In this document: piece by piece, positions 11,161 through 22,956 of the stretch
Position numbering within the stretch: position 1 is the first letter of the stretch
Layout: every line of letters begins with the position of its first letter
Assembly (NCBI GenBank): GCA_950295325.1
Contig: OX485805.1
Span: 26,459,501 to 26,523,500 of the forward strand
Reading direction: 5' to 3'
Length of the DNA stretch: 64,000 nt
Source of the DNA: Polytrichum commune
Lineage: Eukaryota > Streptophyta > Polytrichopsida > Polytrichales > Polytrichaceae
Notes under the pieces: model-generated
What the model was told of the DNA's origin: nothing
Seen by the model: only the letters and a program-made list of their open reading frames with translations
The model's database searches: none
Position numbers and translations under genes: made by a program

Positions 11161-14100
11161 ATGGATGGTGATGTTGAAGAGGCCAACACTTCGTCCCAGC
11201 TTTCACCTACCACAAGGCAGTGAAGGTATAATTCGATTTATTCTTGTTTCAATGCACTCTATCTGGCGAACCTTGAATTTGGGGTTATATTGAGATTTAT
11301 GGTTGATTTAATAACAATCTAGCACCTGATTGGCAAGGAGGCTATGCTATCAATCAAGTGAGTCTTGGTTGCCTAGGTCTTGGTGAGAAGTGTGAAATTG
11401 TGATTTAACAGGACATACGATGGCCCATGTGGGCTTGAGGAGAAACACAAGGTGTTCTTGAGCCACAGTGGCGCAGACAAGGCTTTTGTGAGCCATCTGT
11501 GTCGTCGCCTAATTTCAGTCCATCACCACCCTTTCTTCGACGTGCGCGAGGACAGCTTGCCTTTGGGAGATAAGTTTGCAGACATCATCTTTCAAGCTAG
11601 CAAACAATGTCGACTCGCAATTGTTGTAGTCTCGGACGATTACTTTAAGAGCAAGTGGCCCATGTTGGAGTTGGCTTCTTTTGTGGAGGCCAAGGATGGT
11701 GTCAACCCTGAGATGAAGATTTTGCCATTGTTTTATAGATTGACAGTTGCTGAATTCAAAAAGCCTGAACGACAAAGGGTTTGGTTTGAGAAATGGGAGA
11801 GGCTGAAAAAGTCTGACGAACGTTTGGACATTTTGAGCTGGGAGAGTGCATTGAAGGTTTTGGGTGGACATAAGGGTGCTGTGTATTGCGGAACAGGACA
11901 GACTGAAGATGAGTATATCGAGAGTATAGTACAATTGGTGTTCAGATCGGTTCCTCCAGATGTTTTATATGAGGATTCTCATGTGAAAGGTGGCACGCAT
12001 TTGTGTGAAGTAAGTAGCACAGGTTGAGATTTGCTGGAATGAGATTTCTTAGTTCACTAGAAAATTTGATTCGTTTCAGTTGCTTTGAAGTATGTTGATG
12101 AACATGTTACTTGTCCATCATTGAGTGTGCACAGATCCAACATGCCATCTCAAAGTGGATAATCCAATGAGCATTTATCCTTTTCCAACTGTGTGTCATA
12201 TTATGTGGGACAGGATATCGATGCAATGTTCGAGAAGTCCAGGGGATCCAAGCGCACAGGGATGCTGGAATGTCCAATCATTGGCATTTATGGACTGGGT
12301 GGCATTGGGAAAACCAACCTCTGCCAGATTGCTTACAATAAGTTTGTCGGAGAGTTTTTTGGAAGGGCATGTCTCATAGAGATCAGAAGCAAAACCAAAA
12401 GCTCTCTTGACTCACAAAAGGAAGTGTTGAGAGCTTTGACGGGTGCACATGATGAACTCCTTAATTCTGTCACAGACGTTGACAAGGTATTGTGAATTAT
12501 TAGGTTACTGACTTATCTCGCATGGTTGGAATTTGATTATGGCAGGACTTTGTAATAGAGGGAATTCGTTTATATCAATGTGTGGAGCATCTTACCTGAA
12601 ATGCTTCGTGTTGTGTAGGGGCGACACCTATACAAGGTGAGAGTTGGAAGCCATAAGGTGTTTCTAGCTATTGACAATGTTTGGGATGACCGACCATCAA
12701 TTGAAGAAGCAAAAGGTTATCTAACTAATGAACTCCATAAGGAGAGCAAAGTACTAGTGACGGCACGATGCAAGAAAACCTTGAGAAACTTGGGTATTGA
12801 GGAAGAATGTTGCTTTGACATGCCTGATCTTAGGGAGGAGGATGCCATGCGCCTATTCTTGCACAATGCGTGTCCTAGCCCCTCACTCATTGAACTTGCA
12901 AATCCCGAGCATCTTAAAGTTGTTAGGGATTGCCTCTCCAAAGCACGGTACTCCAAAGGACAGGATACGGTAATGTCTCATGCATACCATCCTTTGGCAT
13001 TGAAAGTTCTAGGGTTGTTCATGAAGACATTGACACCCTTCCCAAGCAAGTGGATTGAGAAGCTTAACAATCGAGAGATTTTGGGAAGCAAAATGAAAGA
13101 TGTCAAATCTGTATTGCGGACAAGTTTCGACATGCTGCCAGAAGATGATTATAGAGCCATGTTTCTAGATGTGGCTATATATGCACCCCAAACACATTGT
13201 TACCAAAACAAAGCATCAACAGTGGGAGAAGTGTGTGAGTGGTTGAGCATCGTGTATGCACAAGAAATTGAGGTTGTCAAGGATAAGGTGAGTTCACTAA
13301 ACATGTGTGATGACGCAATTATTTTGTACTTCCCACCGTTTAGATAGAAAAGTGCAATGTAAGGAATGGCTAGTTGATAGTGGTCTAGGATGTCTTTTGT
13401 TTTACATAAATGATTAGAGAAATGCTCTTTAGGATCGAGAGGTAGCCTAGTTCTGGCATCTAGAGATTGAACACATATATGACAATCTATAGATAGAATT
13501 TATCGTTTCAGTACTCAACACTAATTTGTTTGGGGTGTAGTTGGAGGTTCTCAGTGCTCGAGGTCTTTTGAACCAATGGGATGACCTCACACACTCTATC
13601 AACATGCATGACCTTTACTTGGAATTTGCTGAAGAGGAAGTGAAGAGAAATGACAATGAGCGGGGACGAGCTCATTTGTATCACAAGAATGAAAATAACA
13701 TACCACAATGCCTTACGAGGAATCCGAGGGGGACCAAATCATTTTCTTTTGAAAGGATGCGATTCAGCAATGTGTGTAAACTTGATAGCTTCAAGCAAGC
13801 CAAATTGGATAAGTGTACAAATGTTGAAGTACTTAAGGTGGACCGTTGCGATGAATTGCAAAGCTTGGACCTAGATGGCCTTGAAGAATTATGCAGCCTG
13901 GAGTTGGTCGGGTGTCCAAACTTGGAACATCTTAAAGGGTTGGAGACTCGAGATAAGCTCGTCTGGATGAGATGGGATCCTTGTCGTGCCAAAGTTGTAG
14001 ATTACAAACCATTGACATCCCTGCGAGTGCTTCACTTGGCAATGGCATGGTATTCCCCAACAATCAATCTTCAAAATTGCCATAATCTTCAGGAACTGTC

Positions 14101-14936
14101 AATTTGGGTCTCAATTGGATTGGAGAACTTTCCCCTATTTCCAAATTCCAAGAGCATGCGCAAGATTAGCTTACGTGATTGTTTGAATCTGAGACATCGT
14201 GGACCAAAACTTCTCAACCTGGAGGGATGGATAAATGTGGAGTTTCTTGATCTGACACGGTGTTGGTCTCTCACAAATGAATTGGAAAGGTGCCCCATCA
14301 TGAAGAACTTGAAACATTTGGATGTATCATGTTGCGATAAGCTGAAAGCTTTGCCTGACCTCACAAAGTCCAAGAATTTGATGACCTTACATGTCAGGAA
14401 GTGTGATGTGTTGGTCAAGACTTATGCTTCTTCAAGCCAATTTTCGGATTCAATGCCTATGGACCTCCATGTTGGCCTAAATACATCAGGTGTATCATTG
14501 GATGACCAATCTGTAGCATCAAGAATTATCGGGAAATTTGGAGTTTCCTCACAGGTGTGTTCCCTCCAATTTAAGGATTGAGTGTTTTATTTGATAATGT
14601 GTTGTTGAGATATTGGAATGGTTTGAGTCAAATGCTTGATAGTTTTACACAAGTTCAACTGACATGTAGGCCATTGAATGCTATTCTATTATTGGACGCT
14701 TATGATGAAAGGCAATGGCAAACACTGAGCATAAGTTGCTAAACGAATATTTGTGCATATTACATGAAATAATTTATAATGTTTTTGAATAATTTAGATG
14801 GTTGGAAAATGATTTGCATTCAGTTTGCATAGTGAAAGTCCATTGAATTTGTTTGGAAGTGAATGTAATGTGCATATGGTGTTCTTCTTGTAGGAAGCAC
14901 AACAAAGCTTGATTGACTCCTTGAGACATAAACCTG
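11161..14936 (+). CDS. TIR-NB-ARC-LRR immune receptor (NLR), spliced, 3' end not resolved
   Basis: Proposed exons: 11161-11219, 11412-12009 (or to 12022), about 12202-12486, 12619-13287, 13541-14554 and 14894-14936, mostly with GT donors and AG acceptors in matching phase. The TIR domain starts at HKVFLSHSGADK and keeps the Glu of KWPMLEL, the equivalent of the NADase glutamate. NB-ARC motifs follow: P-loop GLGGIGKT (12292-12315), kinase 2 LAIDNVWDD (12661-12690), RNBS-B KVLVTAR, GLPL-type HPLALKVLG, RNBS-D-like MFLDVAIYAP and an intact MHD (13604-13612). About ten irregular LRRs rich in LxxLxLxxC fill the fifth exon. Family members detect pathogens and trigger defence, with TIR NAD+ cleavage as the signal. 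ATG 11161 was chosen because it splices in phase; an in-frame ATG at 11113 is an alternative. Exon 6 (EAQQSLIDSLRHKP) ends at a donor with no assigned partner. The TIR to NB-ARC linker does not read cleanly, so this may be a pseudogene. Confidence 0.85.
12010..12205 (+). other. NLR linker region without a clean reading frame or acceptor
   Basis: A strong acceptor TTTCAG at 12074-12079 opens a frame that, joined to donor CAG|GTTGAG at 12022, reads VALKYVDEHVTCPS and meets a TAA at 12160. A second frame, 12125-12199, reads KVDNPMSIYPFPTVCH, which looks like the usual linker before YVGQDIDAMF. Joining it to the NB-ARC frame at 12202 needs loss of two bases (the repeated AT in CATATTATG). An acceptor AG at 12170-12171 would splice in phase to 12009 but lacks a pyrimidine tract. 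Either a rare splice form or a 2-bp frameshift is present. Confidence 0.5.
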
Positions 14937-15282
14937 GTAAGTTCAAATAAGCACATGGAATAGTGGATGTGCATTGCCCTTTGACATTGTTTAATGGTTA
15001 GATAGGCGAACCACCTTAATTTGATAACCACGTTATGATTTTTTATTCAATGGTCTTACCTTCATCATGAGCTTTTGCAATTATTCTTCCTTTGTTTAGA
15101 GTTTGATAGTTGCATGTGGGATTTTCCACAAATTCCATGTACTTGTATGATGCCTGATATGAGATTTCATGCTATTCAAGCATTGGACCTCCTAATGTAC
15201 TTCTTATGTGAGTCGAAGCCTCGCAATTAGAGAGGATGTTGTGAACCTTGTTCATCCTCATTTGTTAGTGTCCAAAAGTAAT

Positions 15283-15930
15283 CCGTTTTGTTTCAACTAA
15301 GGAAGTAAAAATTCACCTACAAGATAATTTCTACCTTTCAATAATAAGGATAGATAGATTGACATATTTGACAATATTGACAAATGTTTTTGAAGGGAAT
15401 TGGGCCTTTAAATCAAAGTATAATATGAACAACATGAAGGGCAAACCCGCTTAAAAAGACGTCAAAGTGGTTTATAACGTTGATTTCCTTGAGTATTATT
15501 CCCAACGATGCCATTCCATGGAAATGGTTGGTAAACCCAGCCAACCGACCTTGATGCAAGGGGAACATCGTGGACATAACATAATAAGATATTCATACGA
15601 CCTCATAATAGCACGATGGAGAATGGGTGCGGACATGATTTGAATTTGCTAAATATTGCACACGAAATTGCGTATTTTCATGCCTTGAAGAAGTGGGTGC
15701 AGAGAGAAAAGTGTGTGCTTAAGACCCGCTTAGCTTATAATGACATAGAGTATAACAAAATATGACATGAAGAAAGATCTAGTCATAGAGAACGGGCGCA
15801 TGAAGGTGTAGTAGAGGTGGATGATAATTGCTCAAAATGTTCATCCACTAACCCCATCCTTGCACCATGGACAAATTCTGTCGGGATTGACTGTGAGGTG
15901 TTGATGCATCTGTCGAATCATGTGCAGGTC
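15283..15930 (+). repeat. Tandem duplication behind the NLR, copy 1
   Basis: Nearly identical to 16051-16716 in the same orientation. Copy 1 lacks 24 bp found in copy 2 (near 16193-16216), and has a TAA where copy 2 has a CAA-like codon, so the short frame in copy 2 is broken here. The right part of both copies belongs to dispersed family A and ends in TTGATGCAT(C/A)TGTCGAATCA, a piece of the NLR-flanking module. Confidence 0.8.
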
Positions 15931-16050
15931 TAGGGATGGACCCGGAGAGGGCAGTTATGAAATTGACTCTTATGGTTTACAATGAACTGATAAAATGTGA
16001 GAAATGGGAGCCATGATGTTTTCCTGCTCACAAGTTGATGCATCGACTGA

Positions 16051-16716
16051 GGTTTTGTTTCAACTAAGGAAGTAACGATTCACCTACAAGATAATTTCTA
16101 CCTTTCAATAATAAAGATAGATAGATTCATATATTTGACAATATTGACAAATGTTTTCCAAGGGAATTGGGCCTTTAAATCAAAGTATAATATCGATCAC
16201 TTAATTTTTGAGCTGAACAACATGAAGGGCAAACCCATTCAAAAAGACAGCAAAGTGGTTTATAACGTTGATTTCCTTGAGTATTATTCCCAACGATGCC
16301 ATTCCACGGAAATTGTTGGTAAACCCAGCCAACCGGCCTTGATGCAAGGGGAACATTGTGAACATAACATAATAAGATATTCATAAGACCTCATAATATC
16401 ATGAGGAGAATGGGTATGGACATGATTTGAATTTGCTAAATATTGCACACGAAATTGCATATTTTCATGCCTGGAAGAAGTGGGTGCAGAGAGAAGAGTG
16501 TGTGCTTAAGACCCGCTTAGCTTATAATGACATAGAGTATAACAAAATATGACCTGAAGAAAGATCTAGTCATAGAGAACGGGCGCATGAAGGTGTAGTA
16601 GAGGTGGATGATAATTGCTCAAAATGTTCATCCACAAACCCTATCCTTGCACCATGGACGAATTCTGTCGGGATTGACTGTGAGGTGTTGATGCATATGT
16701 CGAATCATGTGCAGGT
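16051..16716 (+). repeat. Tandem duplication behind the NLR, copy 2, with 80-codon open frame
   Basis: Second copy of 15283-15930. An open frame from about 16135 to 16386 contains KSKYNIDHLIFELNNMKGKP and VVYNVDFLEYYSQRCH. No ATG precedes it until MKGKP, and I recognise no domain. The 24-bp length difference between copies is a multiple of three, which could mean the frame was once coding, but copy 1 is interrupted. Confidence 0.7.
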
Positions 16717-16839
16717 CAAATGGCTGGATTTTGAGGCTGGAGGACTTTGAGTTTGGAATCCAAAGCCATGATGTTCTTTGTCATGATGTTTCCCTGCTCA
16801 CAAGTTGACTGAGGTTTGCTCTGAAAACTTTGGAATTAG

Positions 16840-17060
16840 ATTGCGGTTGCAGGCTGGGATGCACTTCCAAAATAAAATGTTTTTGGGTCAACCTCCCTTA
16901 GGGACATCCGAAAATTGGGGTTGGGGAAGGTTGGCTTTGGCTTGACTATGGCTAGAAACCTCACCAACTTCAGATTTGTGTGCACACTGTGATTGTTAAT
17001 CATCCTTCTTTCAATCAAATCTACTCAACTTCCGGACATTCAAAGGATTTGATAACAATT
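16840..17060 (+). repeat. Low-copy NLR-flanking module, partial copy 3
   Basis: Matches 8865-9085, including GTGCACACTGTGATTGTTAA and CATCCTTC(T/C)TT. It lies 2.3 kb downstream of the NLR LRR exon, so the NLR gene is bracketed by copies of this module on both sides. Confidence 0.65.
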
Positions 17061-17510
17061 CCTGAATATGGCTTAGCAAAGGAGTACCTGGAGCTCTTTG
17101 TGATGTCATGGAGTGCATATTTGATAAAGTTCTTGGAATTCCCTTTCCTTATGTTTTTGTGCTAGTCTATTATAACATTAGGTGAGATTAAAAAAACAAA
17201 AACAAAACAAAAAAACTCGTTGTGGCGACCAATCAATGCAGGTCTATCATGTGATTGCATACATAAATTGGGAGTAAATAGGGTGGCCGGGTTGTCTAGT
17301 GATCGGTGTCATAGACATGGTTGTCTTGACATATTAGCAAATATAAGAAAATAAGGTAAGAGTAGGGTGCTCAGAAACCCTTACATACAAAATAATATCC
17401 TCCCAACAAAAATGTGCTTTGCCTCAAAGTGGCGGGGGCAGGGGGGGGGGAGGAGGGGGGTTTAGAACTTTAACAAGGGAGTGTGCACCCCATGCAACTA
17501 GGTTAAGTCA

Positions 17511-18737
17511 GGGGCAGTTTACACCATAGACCATGAACTCGTCCCACGGAAGATGCCTTATTCCGCGGTATGAGTCAATTCATGGTCTACATTTCATGAT
17601 CTGAGTTTTAAAAAAATTGATTTACAAAGCCGTTGGGCCCCTCACTAGGTGTAAACCGAATGTGGACCAAGAGGAATGACCATGCGGCAAGAAGTGGATG
17701 TGCTAGTTTTTTTAATATAAGCCCAAAAAGGGCGGTTTTGAGAAAAAATGAAGTTTGACCATTTTGTTGACTTCAATTTGCCTTCACTTGCCTACATATG
17801 CCTTCACTTATCTTGTCACTTAGTTTTTTCTTCTTTCGCCTTAAAGTTTGATCATTCTCTTGTCATCTCTTAGGCTTCAACTGTCTTCACTTCTTGTTAA
17901 ATGTGTCAAAGATGTGGCTTGCAAATCTTCTCACAACTATTTTTACAAAAAAAAATAAGCGATTCAAATTTGTACATGTGACATGTAATTTACATGTGAC
18001 ATGTACCTTGTGTTGTCACTACACTAAATAGGATATTTAGTGTTTGATTATATCTAATGTTGTTACCACCCAACCTTGCTCAACACTAAATTTCAATTCT
18101 TTGATAATTAATGTTAGAAGATTTCCCATTGCGCTTCTTTTGACCACCCTGATCTACAGTCACTAAACGACTATATTTTTTTCTTTTTTCTTTTTCAACT
18201 GTAGTTTTTAAACATTTTGGGGTGTTTAATATACCATTGGAAAGGTATTTTCAAGACCTTGCCAACGGTATATTACACGCCCCCAAATGCCAAACATTGC
18301 AGCTGATAGACCAAAAAAACAAATCTGCACTTGAATTCTTGAGTTCTAGATGTCCCGCGTTGTTTGATGAAACACGTGTAAGCTGGTTTAAGGGGTAGGG
18401 CAAGGTAGTGCTGGTATGTCTCATGGGCTATAATTTAATTAAGGCACATACAAGGTAGATTCATTATAACATTCTTGAAATGGCGTTTCTTTGACATGAG
18501 CCCTTGCATTTTCCTACCAAACCACCTCTCTTGCCTCTCTCACCGCAAAACCCGATGGACCATGTCAGTGCATTTATTAGGCCTTAAAAATTATATTTTG
18601 GGGACCTCAACCTCCGTGGTCCCTCTGCCATTTTTTCCTTAGTGTAAACCAAAGTTATCCCGGGACAACTTCAAGAGCCAATCAACTGCCTTGCAGAGCC
18701 CTGGTCCAACTTCATGGTCCATAGTGTAAACCGCCCC
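17511..18737. mobile_element. Non-autonomous Harbinger-like TIR element with TCA target duplication
   Basis: The left end GGGGCAGTTTACACC(A) is the inverted complement of the right end with few mismatches over about 27 bp (right end read inward: GGGGCGGTTTACACT). The three flanking bases are TCA on both sides (17508-17510 and 18738-18740). Ends starting GGGG/GGGC and a 3-bp target duplication are typical of PIF/Harbinger elements, although those prefer TWA. The interior (17700-18600) has no transposase and includes sequence related to the CACTA-type MITE at 52668-52997, so elements are nested. Confidence 0.65.
18125..18335. mobile_element. Partial CACTA-like MITE nested in the Harbinger-like element
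   Basis: Shares CTTTTGACCA, a CAGTC(A/G)CTAAA run, ATACC(A/G)TTGGAAAGGT and GTATTACACGCCCC with the complete element at 52668-52997. Terminal CACTAG ends are not seen here. A separate CACTACACTAAATA start lies just to the left, near 18017. Confidence 0.5.
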
Positions 18738-19129
18738 TCACTATCACCACCTTGTTGAGGATGGTAAGAGCCATCCCAAATAACCTTGAGTAGTGATGGT
18801 GGCTAGACTAAGTTACCACCACCGCCTCCTCCTCATTGAGGTTGGTAAGAACCTTCCATCATAACCACAATTGGAGGTGAGGATTAACTTCCACCTCACA
18901 ATGGAAGGTGCTTGGGAACCTTTCTAGATATTTACTCCCATCCATGGGTTAATCGTGACACATAATTGATGCAATGTATTGGAGGTCCAATTCTCAATCC
19001 AATTTTTGTTGGTGCTTCATTATAGATTTCCTAATGCAACACAAGTTTTGTTGTTTAAATCTAATTGGTAGAAGTGGAGAACATGAAAAACAACCAAAAA
19101 AACACCCTCATACAGCCTTGATATGTCTC

Positions 19130-21489
19130 ACTTGAGTGGGCTTTCATTTTTTTGTTAGTAAAGAAAGAGGAAATGATGCCCCGGGGAGGGCAGTGTGTTG
19201 AAAAATTAAGGATATAGGTGCGAACAACCACTATTTTATAGGGGGGTATTACTTTCAATTCTCTTCTTTTTTTTCACATGCTATCATTATATAATTTTCT
19301 ACTTTGGGTTAATAGAAAAATGGCTTGCATTACTTATAATTCCAAATTCCCTATTATTCCATACCCTATAGTACTTTAAAGATGTCTAGTGCCATTTTTG
19401 ATACCCTATGTTACTCTTAAGTCCAATTATTATTTTTTACCCTCATGTTTTTAAAATACCCTATCATTTGTTCGCACGTATATTGCTACTCCAACCAATG
19501 ACTACCTTCCCTGGGAATGATGCTTGCATTACTTATCCACAACATAGTCATGACAAGGAAAGTGTTCAGCTTGACACTCAATTTTTGAGTGATCGACAAC
19601 TACATCTATGAGCGTCAAGAATCAACTATAATATTTTATGTAGGTGGAATGAAAATGGGAACAAGAGTGCATGAGACTTTCTTAATATCGTTATTAAGTT
19701 GCCTCCCCATGGGTTTTTGGTTCATCTATTCCAATTGAGTTCATATATATGATTTCAGAGTCAAACTAGAAGCAAGACGTAACTTAACTTCACATCATGT
19801 GAATTATAATGAGAGAAAGACGACTTTGATGTTGCCTCTCAAGTCAATTATGGTGTGCTTCATTTTCGAGTTGGTCTAAATCCCATGTGGATCATTCATA
19901 CATCCCCTCATCGAGTACAATCAACCATGGGTATTTGTCTTGCTCTTTGATTAAGAATTAATTTGCCATGATTGGAATCTACCGACATAGTACGACTAAG
20001 ATACCACCTTAGGAATTTGCTATAGAGGTTTGAGCATTGTACATTAGAAATATCTTCCCTATTCAACAACAATTCCGTTGATTTCCTCCGAAATGTGAAG
20101 TCCAAGTGTGAAGTGACTCCAAACTTAACCAAAGCCATACATTACTCATCCACCCATTGGTGAATCCAAGCCCAAAAAGAGAGAGAGAATTGCTCAAAAT
20201 TAGTTAACCATTCTAGACGCAACAACCGACATAATTGGAGGAACCTATATGGTTATTTAATAAACTCAAAGAATATCCACATTTATTGAAAGTGAACGTT
20301 GTTGAAATAGTTTTCTTCTTTTAATGAGTTTCTTTGATTGAAGCAATAAATTGAAATCAAGGTGCAAATATAGTCAAGTGCATGAAGGAATATAACATGG
20401 AATTTATATTGGTGTATATGCCCATCATTTCTACACATGATTATATTTTCTTTCTCAAATTGTGTTACACACAAATTAGGCTAAATATAGAGAATTAAGA
20501 ATATATCAATGATTCTCTGTGTCTTCTCCCCATGGTAAGTGTCATGAAAGTTTCCTCTCATACAAAGGTGCATTGATGATGACTACAATCACAACTACAA
20601 CTAAAATTACCTCATCAACTAAGATGCAAAGCATAATAATTGAAGGTGGTCATGATGGTTGTAGTATAGGAGTCAAGTACTCTTAGGGAAAACTATACGC
20701 CAAAACCAACAAATTGTTTTCCTCCACTCCATGGTTTGCATCATTACGTAGGTGAGTGCTCCAAGTGTGAGGAGTTGTAAAAGTTTTGGTTTGATGTCGC
20801 GTGTGGCATGAGCATGGGGAAGGTTTTCTAATTACTCTTTGACAAACTTTACACAAGAAACCATAAGTATCTTTACTCCACTCTACGGATCAAACAAACA
20901 TGAAGGATGATACTTGAGCACAAATTAACCTTACAACTTACAATCCAATGTTCAAATCCACTTCATGGGTTGACCTTGTTGTGTAAACGCAAAACAAATT
21001 TTGTTCATGGTTCAAGATGGGCCCAAACCACAATCACAAGCATTTGAGTAATTTACCTACTAGTCAATGTTATCATCTTGAATTGTCATTGACAAACTAT
21101 ACTACAAAATCCATAACTCATTCGTCAACATTCCACGGGATAATGCGCACCGTCTTGTTTTAAGGTTCTTCCAAGCCAAGTTGACCTCACCTATTTGGAA
21201 TTTTATAATGAAAAATAAACATGCCAAATAAGTTTGAGGGAGAAGATGAGTAACATGCAGGTAGTGAGTTTAAAAGAATAGGGTTAGGTTCTAAGGGAAA
21301 GGCTTTCCTAAAATTAAAGGCCATGGCCCCAGGGTGGGAACCCAAGAGCATGATCCAAAGTTTAGGAAGGCTCCACTTGCATGACCTTACCTTGCTTTTA
21401 GAGCATGATGGCGGAGTTTGGCGCTTAAAAATGGTATGGTGTATATGACAATGTTGAGGTGGAAACTATGCATTCCATGTGCACGGAAT
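19130..21489. other. Intergenic, no gene recognised
   Basis: AT-rich sequence with only short chance frames. A fragment of family A (CATTCTAGACGCAACAACC) lies near 20205. The segment 18995-19130 resembles 31078-31200, part of dispersed family B. Nothing else can be supported. Confidence 0.5.
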
Positions 21490-21498
21490 GTATTATCC

Positions 21499-21824
21499 TC
21501 GGGGGGTTCACTGGCGAAAATCGTAGAACAACGTGCGATAAAAAATAGGGTCTAATATATTCATTATAGATAAATTTTGGAAAAGACCTATATATAATAT
21601 AGGGGGTTTTTAAATAGTGAAAAAGGATTACATATAAAATACCATCACATATAAATAATGAAATAGGATTACATGTAAAATACCATCACTTGTAAAATAC
21701 CATCACATCTTTATTTTGAAAAATACCATACCTTATAATCTCTTCTGCAAGGTAAAATAGCCCCCCAATAAATAGGTCCCGAACGCACGTGTATGCAAAA
21801 ATAAGAGGGAGTGAACCCCCCAAG
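21499..21824. mobile_element. Mutator-like MITE with 9-bp target duplication
   Basis: The two ends carry GGGGGGTTCACT and its inverted complement AGTGAACCCCCC. Immediately outside lie identical 9-bp direct repeats, GTATTATCC at 21490-21498 and 21825-21833. A 9-bp duplication is characteristic of Mutator-like elements. The terminal repeat also shares ACGTGCG/CGCACGT further inward. The 326-bp interior is AT-rich with repeated AAAATACCATCAC runs and no coding capacity. Confidence 0.7.
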
Positions 21825-22429
21825 GTATTATCCCACTAGTAATGATGACAACAAGATGACATCAACGTTCCAATTCTATTTCTTTACGGAAACGCATCCT
21901 TACATATGTCTAGAGAGACATAATTACATGACCAAGGAAAGCCTTCAAGTAAAGAATTTTCGTGACAGTGTGTTCAAGGCAATGTCCCAAAATTTATCAT
22001 ATGGTTATGCACATTTTTATCATGTATTACATAGGTTGTTGAATTTTAATGTGGGTGCCATGGTCTGGCTAGAGCTTGGATGTAGTCACTATGATAACTC
22101 ATCCATCATGGATGATATGCATTTATTAAAACAAACAATCTTGCTATATATATTAAGGGCTATTCCATTACAAATGGGCCCCAATAGATTAAAATTAATA
22201 CTTTGATATCATTTTATAATTCAATTAATTTTAAAATTAAATATACAAACTCTAGGTTGTAGAATAGGCCACGGCATTTTCACCTTCTCAATGGATGAAT
22301 TTAAATAAGGTTTCTTGGTTCTTGTTTTAATTTCTTTTTGGGTATTTTCTAGCAATTAACTAGAACGTTTTAGCTAGAGCCACACTATGACAGCTAGATC
22401 CATGAACTTCCCCCAATGGGTGGACTGCT

Positions 22430-22895
22430 CTTCATATCACGTACGAACTAATGTGCATGTAATAAGGGGTATTATTTGAGGTATTACCATAAATAGTATA
22501 CATAAGGGAGAGGTGGTGATTCTCTCTAGTGTTGTACATTAAAAAATGTTATTAAGAATTTGTAGTGAAAATAGATTCACAAAAGAGGGCCCTAAGGTTT
22601 AGAATTTTTTTGACAATAGATGTGCTAATTTCATCCAATTTACATTTCCATCCATTGTTGGTGATGGTTCCCAATGACTTGTATATGCAATAAAGGCCTA
22701 TTTATTTCATGATTAATATATTTGTGTATGTAGTGGAGGTATTTATCATATTGTATTCAAAAGTTGAGTATAAGTACATGAGTCCATTTTCTAGCCTACT
22801 GTTAGTACATAGACATTTTCTTTTCTCAATAAAATTCTTGTATATAGTGGGTTTTATTCATAGGCACCCACACACGTCAATTAAGTTTCCAATGA
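22430..22895 (+). repeat. Dispersed repeat family C
   Basis: Shares ordered phrases with 34860-36490 (same orientation) and with 3380-3830 and 6750-7200 (opposite orientation), such as CCTAAGGTTTAGA, AATAAAGGCCTA, ACATGAGT(C/T)CATTTTCTAGC and CACCCACACACGTCA. The copy at 34860 is interrupted by another transposon; this one is the uninterrupted reference. Confidence 0.65.
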
Positions 22896-22956
22896 AGAGT
22901 CCACCCCCCACCCCGGAACTCCCATGTTGGAGATAGGTTTCATAGGCCTCTAACAC

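Noticed and set aside
13681-14418. Minus-strand open frames across the NLR LRR exon
   Set aside because: They are shadows of the LRR coding strand; the plus-strand frame has all recognisable NLR motifs.
21811-22206. 131-codon frame next to the Mutator-like MITE
   Set aside because: It begins inside the MITE's terminal repeat without an ATG and matches no family I know; probably a chance frame.
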